From assembly GCA_026874595.1 (NCBI GenBank), contig CM049306.1, positions 25,969,519-26,033,518 of the forward strand: a stretch of DNA of 64,000 nt, in the 5' to 3' direction. The position numbers and the translations under genes are program-made. The stretch's first letter is position 1, and each line of letters begins with the position of its first letter. This document shows, in pieces, positions 63,857 through 64,000 of this stretch. The notes under the pieces are model-generated. The model had not been told where the DNA came from, made no database searches, and saw only the letters and a program-made list of their open reading frames with translations. The stretch comes from Sipunculus nudus. Taxonomy: Eukaryota > Annelida > Sipuncula > Golfingiida > Sipunculidae.

Positions 63857-64000
63857 GTAATTTAATCATATAAGACTTCACTGCTGTAGTCAGTGCAATT
63901 TTTTCCTAGCATTTCTGTTCCATTCCCCTCATCACTTGGATTAATCAAGTCCTTTTGTTTGCATTATATGACATAAATAATTTGATTAATTTTATGATTA
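63857..64000. other. Start of the intron after e20
   Basis: Nothing recognised. PHD3 and the stop codon are expected further downstream. Confidence 0.6.

Overview
The window is a stretch of animal nuclear DNA: AT-rich, with spliced exons, microsatellites and dense interspersed repeats. It lies almost wholly inside one gene on the + strand. The repeat landscape suggests a lophotrochozoan, most likely a bivalve mollusc. It includes elements opening with AGCTCAGCTGAC, elements opening with TGCCCCCGCCAC, and Helitron-like ends carrying satellite arrays. The species call is inference.

The gene is KDM5 (JARID1/Lid family), the JmjC histone H3K4 demethylase. Twenty consecutive internal exons were placed by hand from reading frame, GT/AG sites and phase matching. 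They join without a frame break into 4,249 nt (about 1,416 residues). In order they encode the second half of ARID, a basic/acidic linker, PHD1, the JmjC core, the C5HC2 zinc finger, the PLU-1-like helical region, PHD2, and a lysine-rich tail with a nuclear localisation signal. JmjN and the start of ARID must lie upstream. PHD3 and the stop codon must lie downstream. The catalytic His-x-Glu...His triad and the 2-oxoglutarate-binding Lys are intact, so the protein is predicted to be an active demethylase. Exons make up about 7 percent of the window.

Layout: 1-10270 is upstream intron filled with repeats. 10271-13181 carries ARID and linker exons. 13182-26756 holds two large repeat-rich introns and two linker exons. 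28165-36265 is the densest coding part (PHD1, JmjC, zinc finger, PLU-1). 36266-49026 has one short exon between a DIRS-like retroelement and a large nested transposon complex. 49027-56806 carries PLU-1, PHD2 and a 33-bp minisatellite. 57211-63856 carries more mobile elements and the last two exons seen.

The introns hold at least five families of non-autonomous elements, labelled A to E here. Four of them (A, B, C, E) end in a hairpin followed by CTAG and then T. Their 5' ends carry inverted repeats matching the sequence just inside the 3' end, the pattern known for Helitron/Helentron-like (HINE) elements. Families A, B and C carry internal tandem repeats (280-bp dimers, 180-bp units, about 325-bp units). 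A palindrome, AGGTGGCGCCACCT, recurs in otherwise unrelated families, and each half matches the core of the CTCF binding motif. TIR elements flanked by TA, a hAT-like element and a DIRS-like retroelement complete the picture. One intron shows four levels of nesting.

Other points of note are a tandemly duplicated splice donor giving two in-frame donors in the PHD2-proximal linker, a second pair of in-frame donors after ARID, and clusters of SUMO-consensus motifs in the linkers. No tRNA, rRNA, CRISPR or bacterial-type operon was seen. All boundaries were set by eye.
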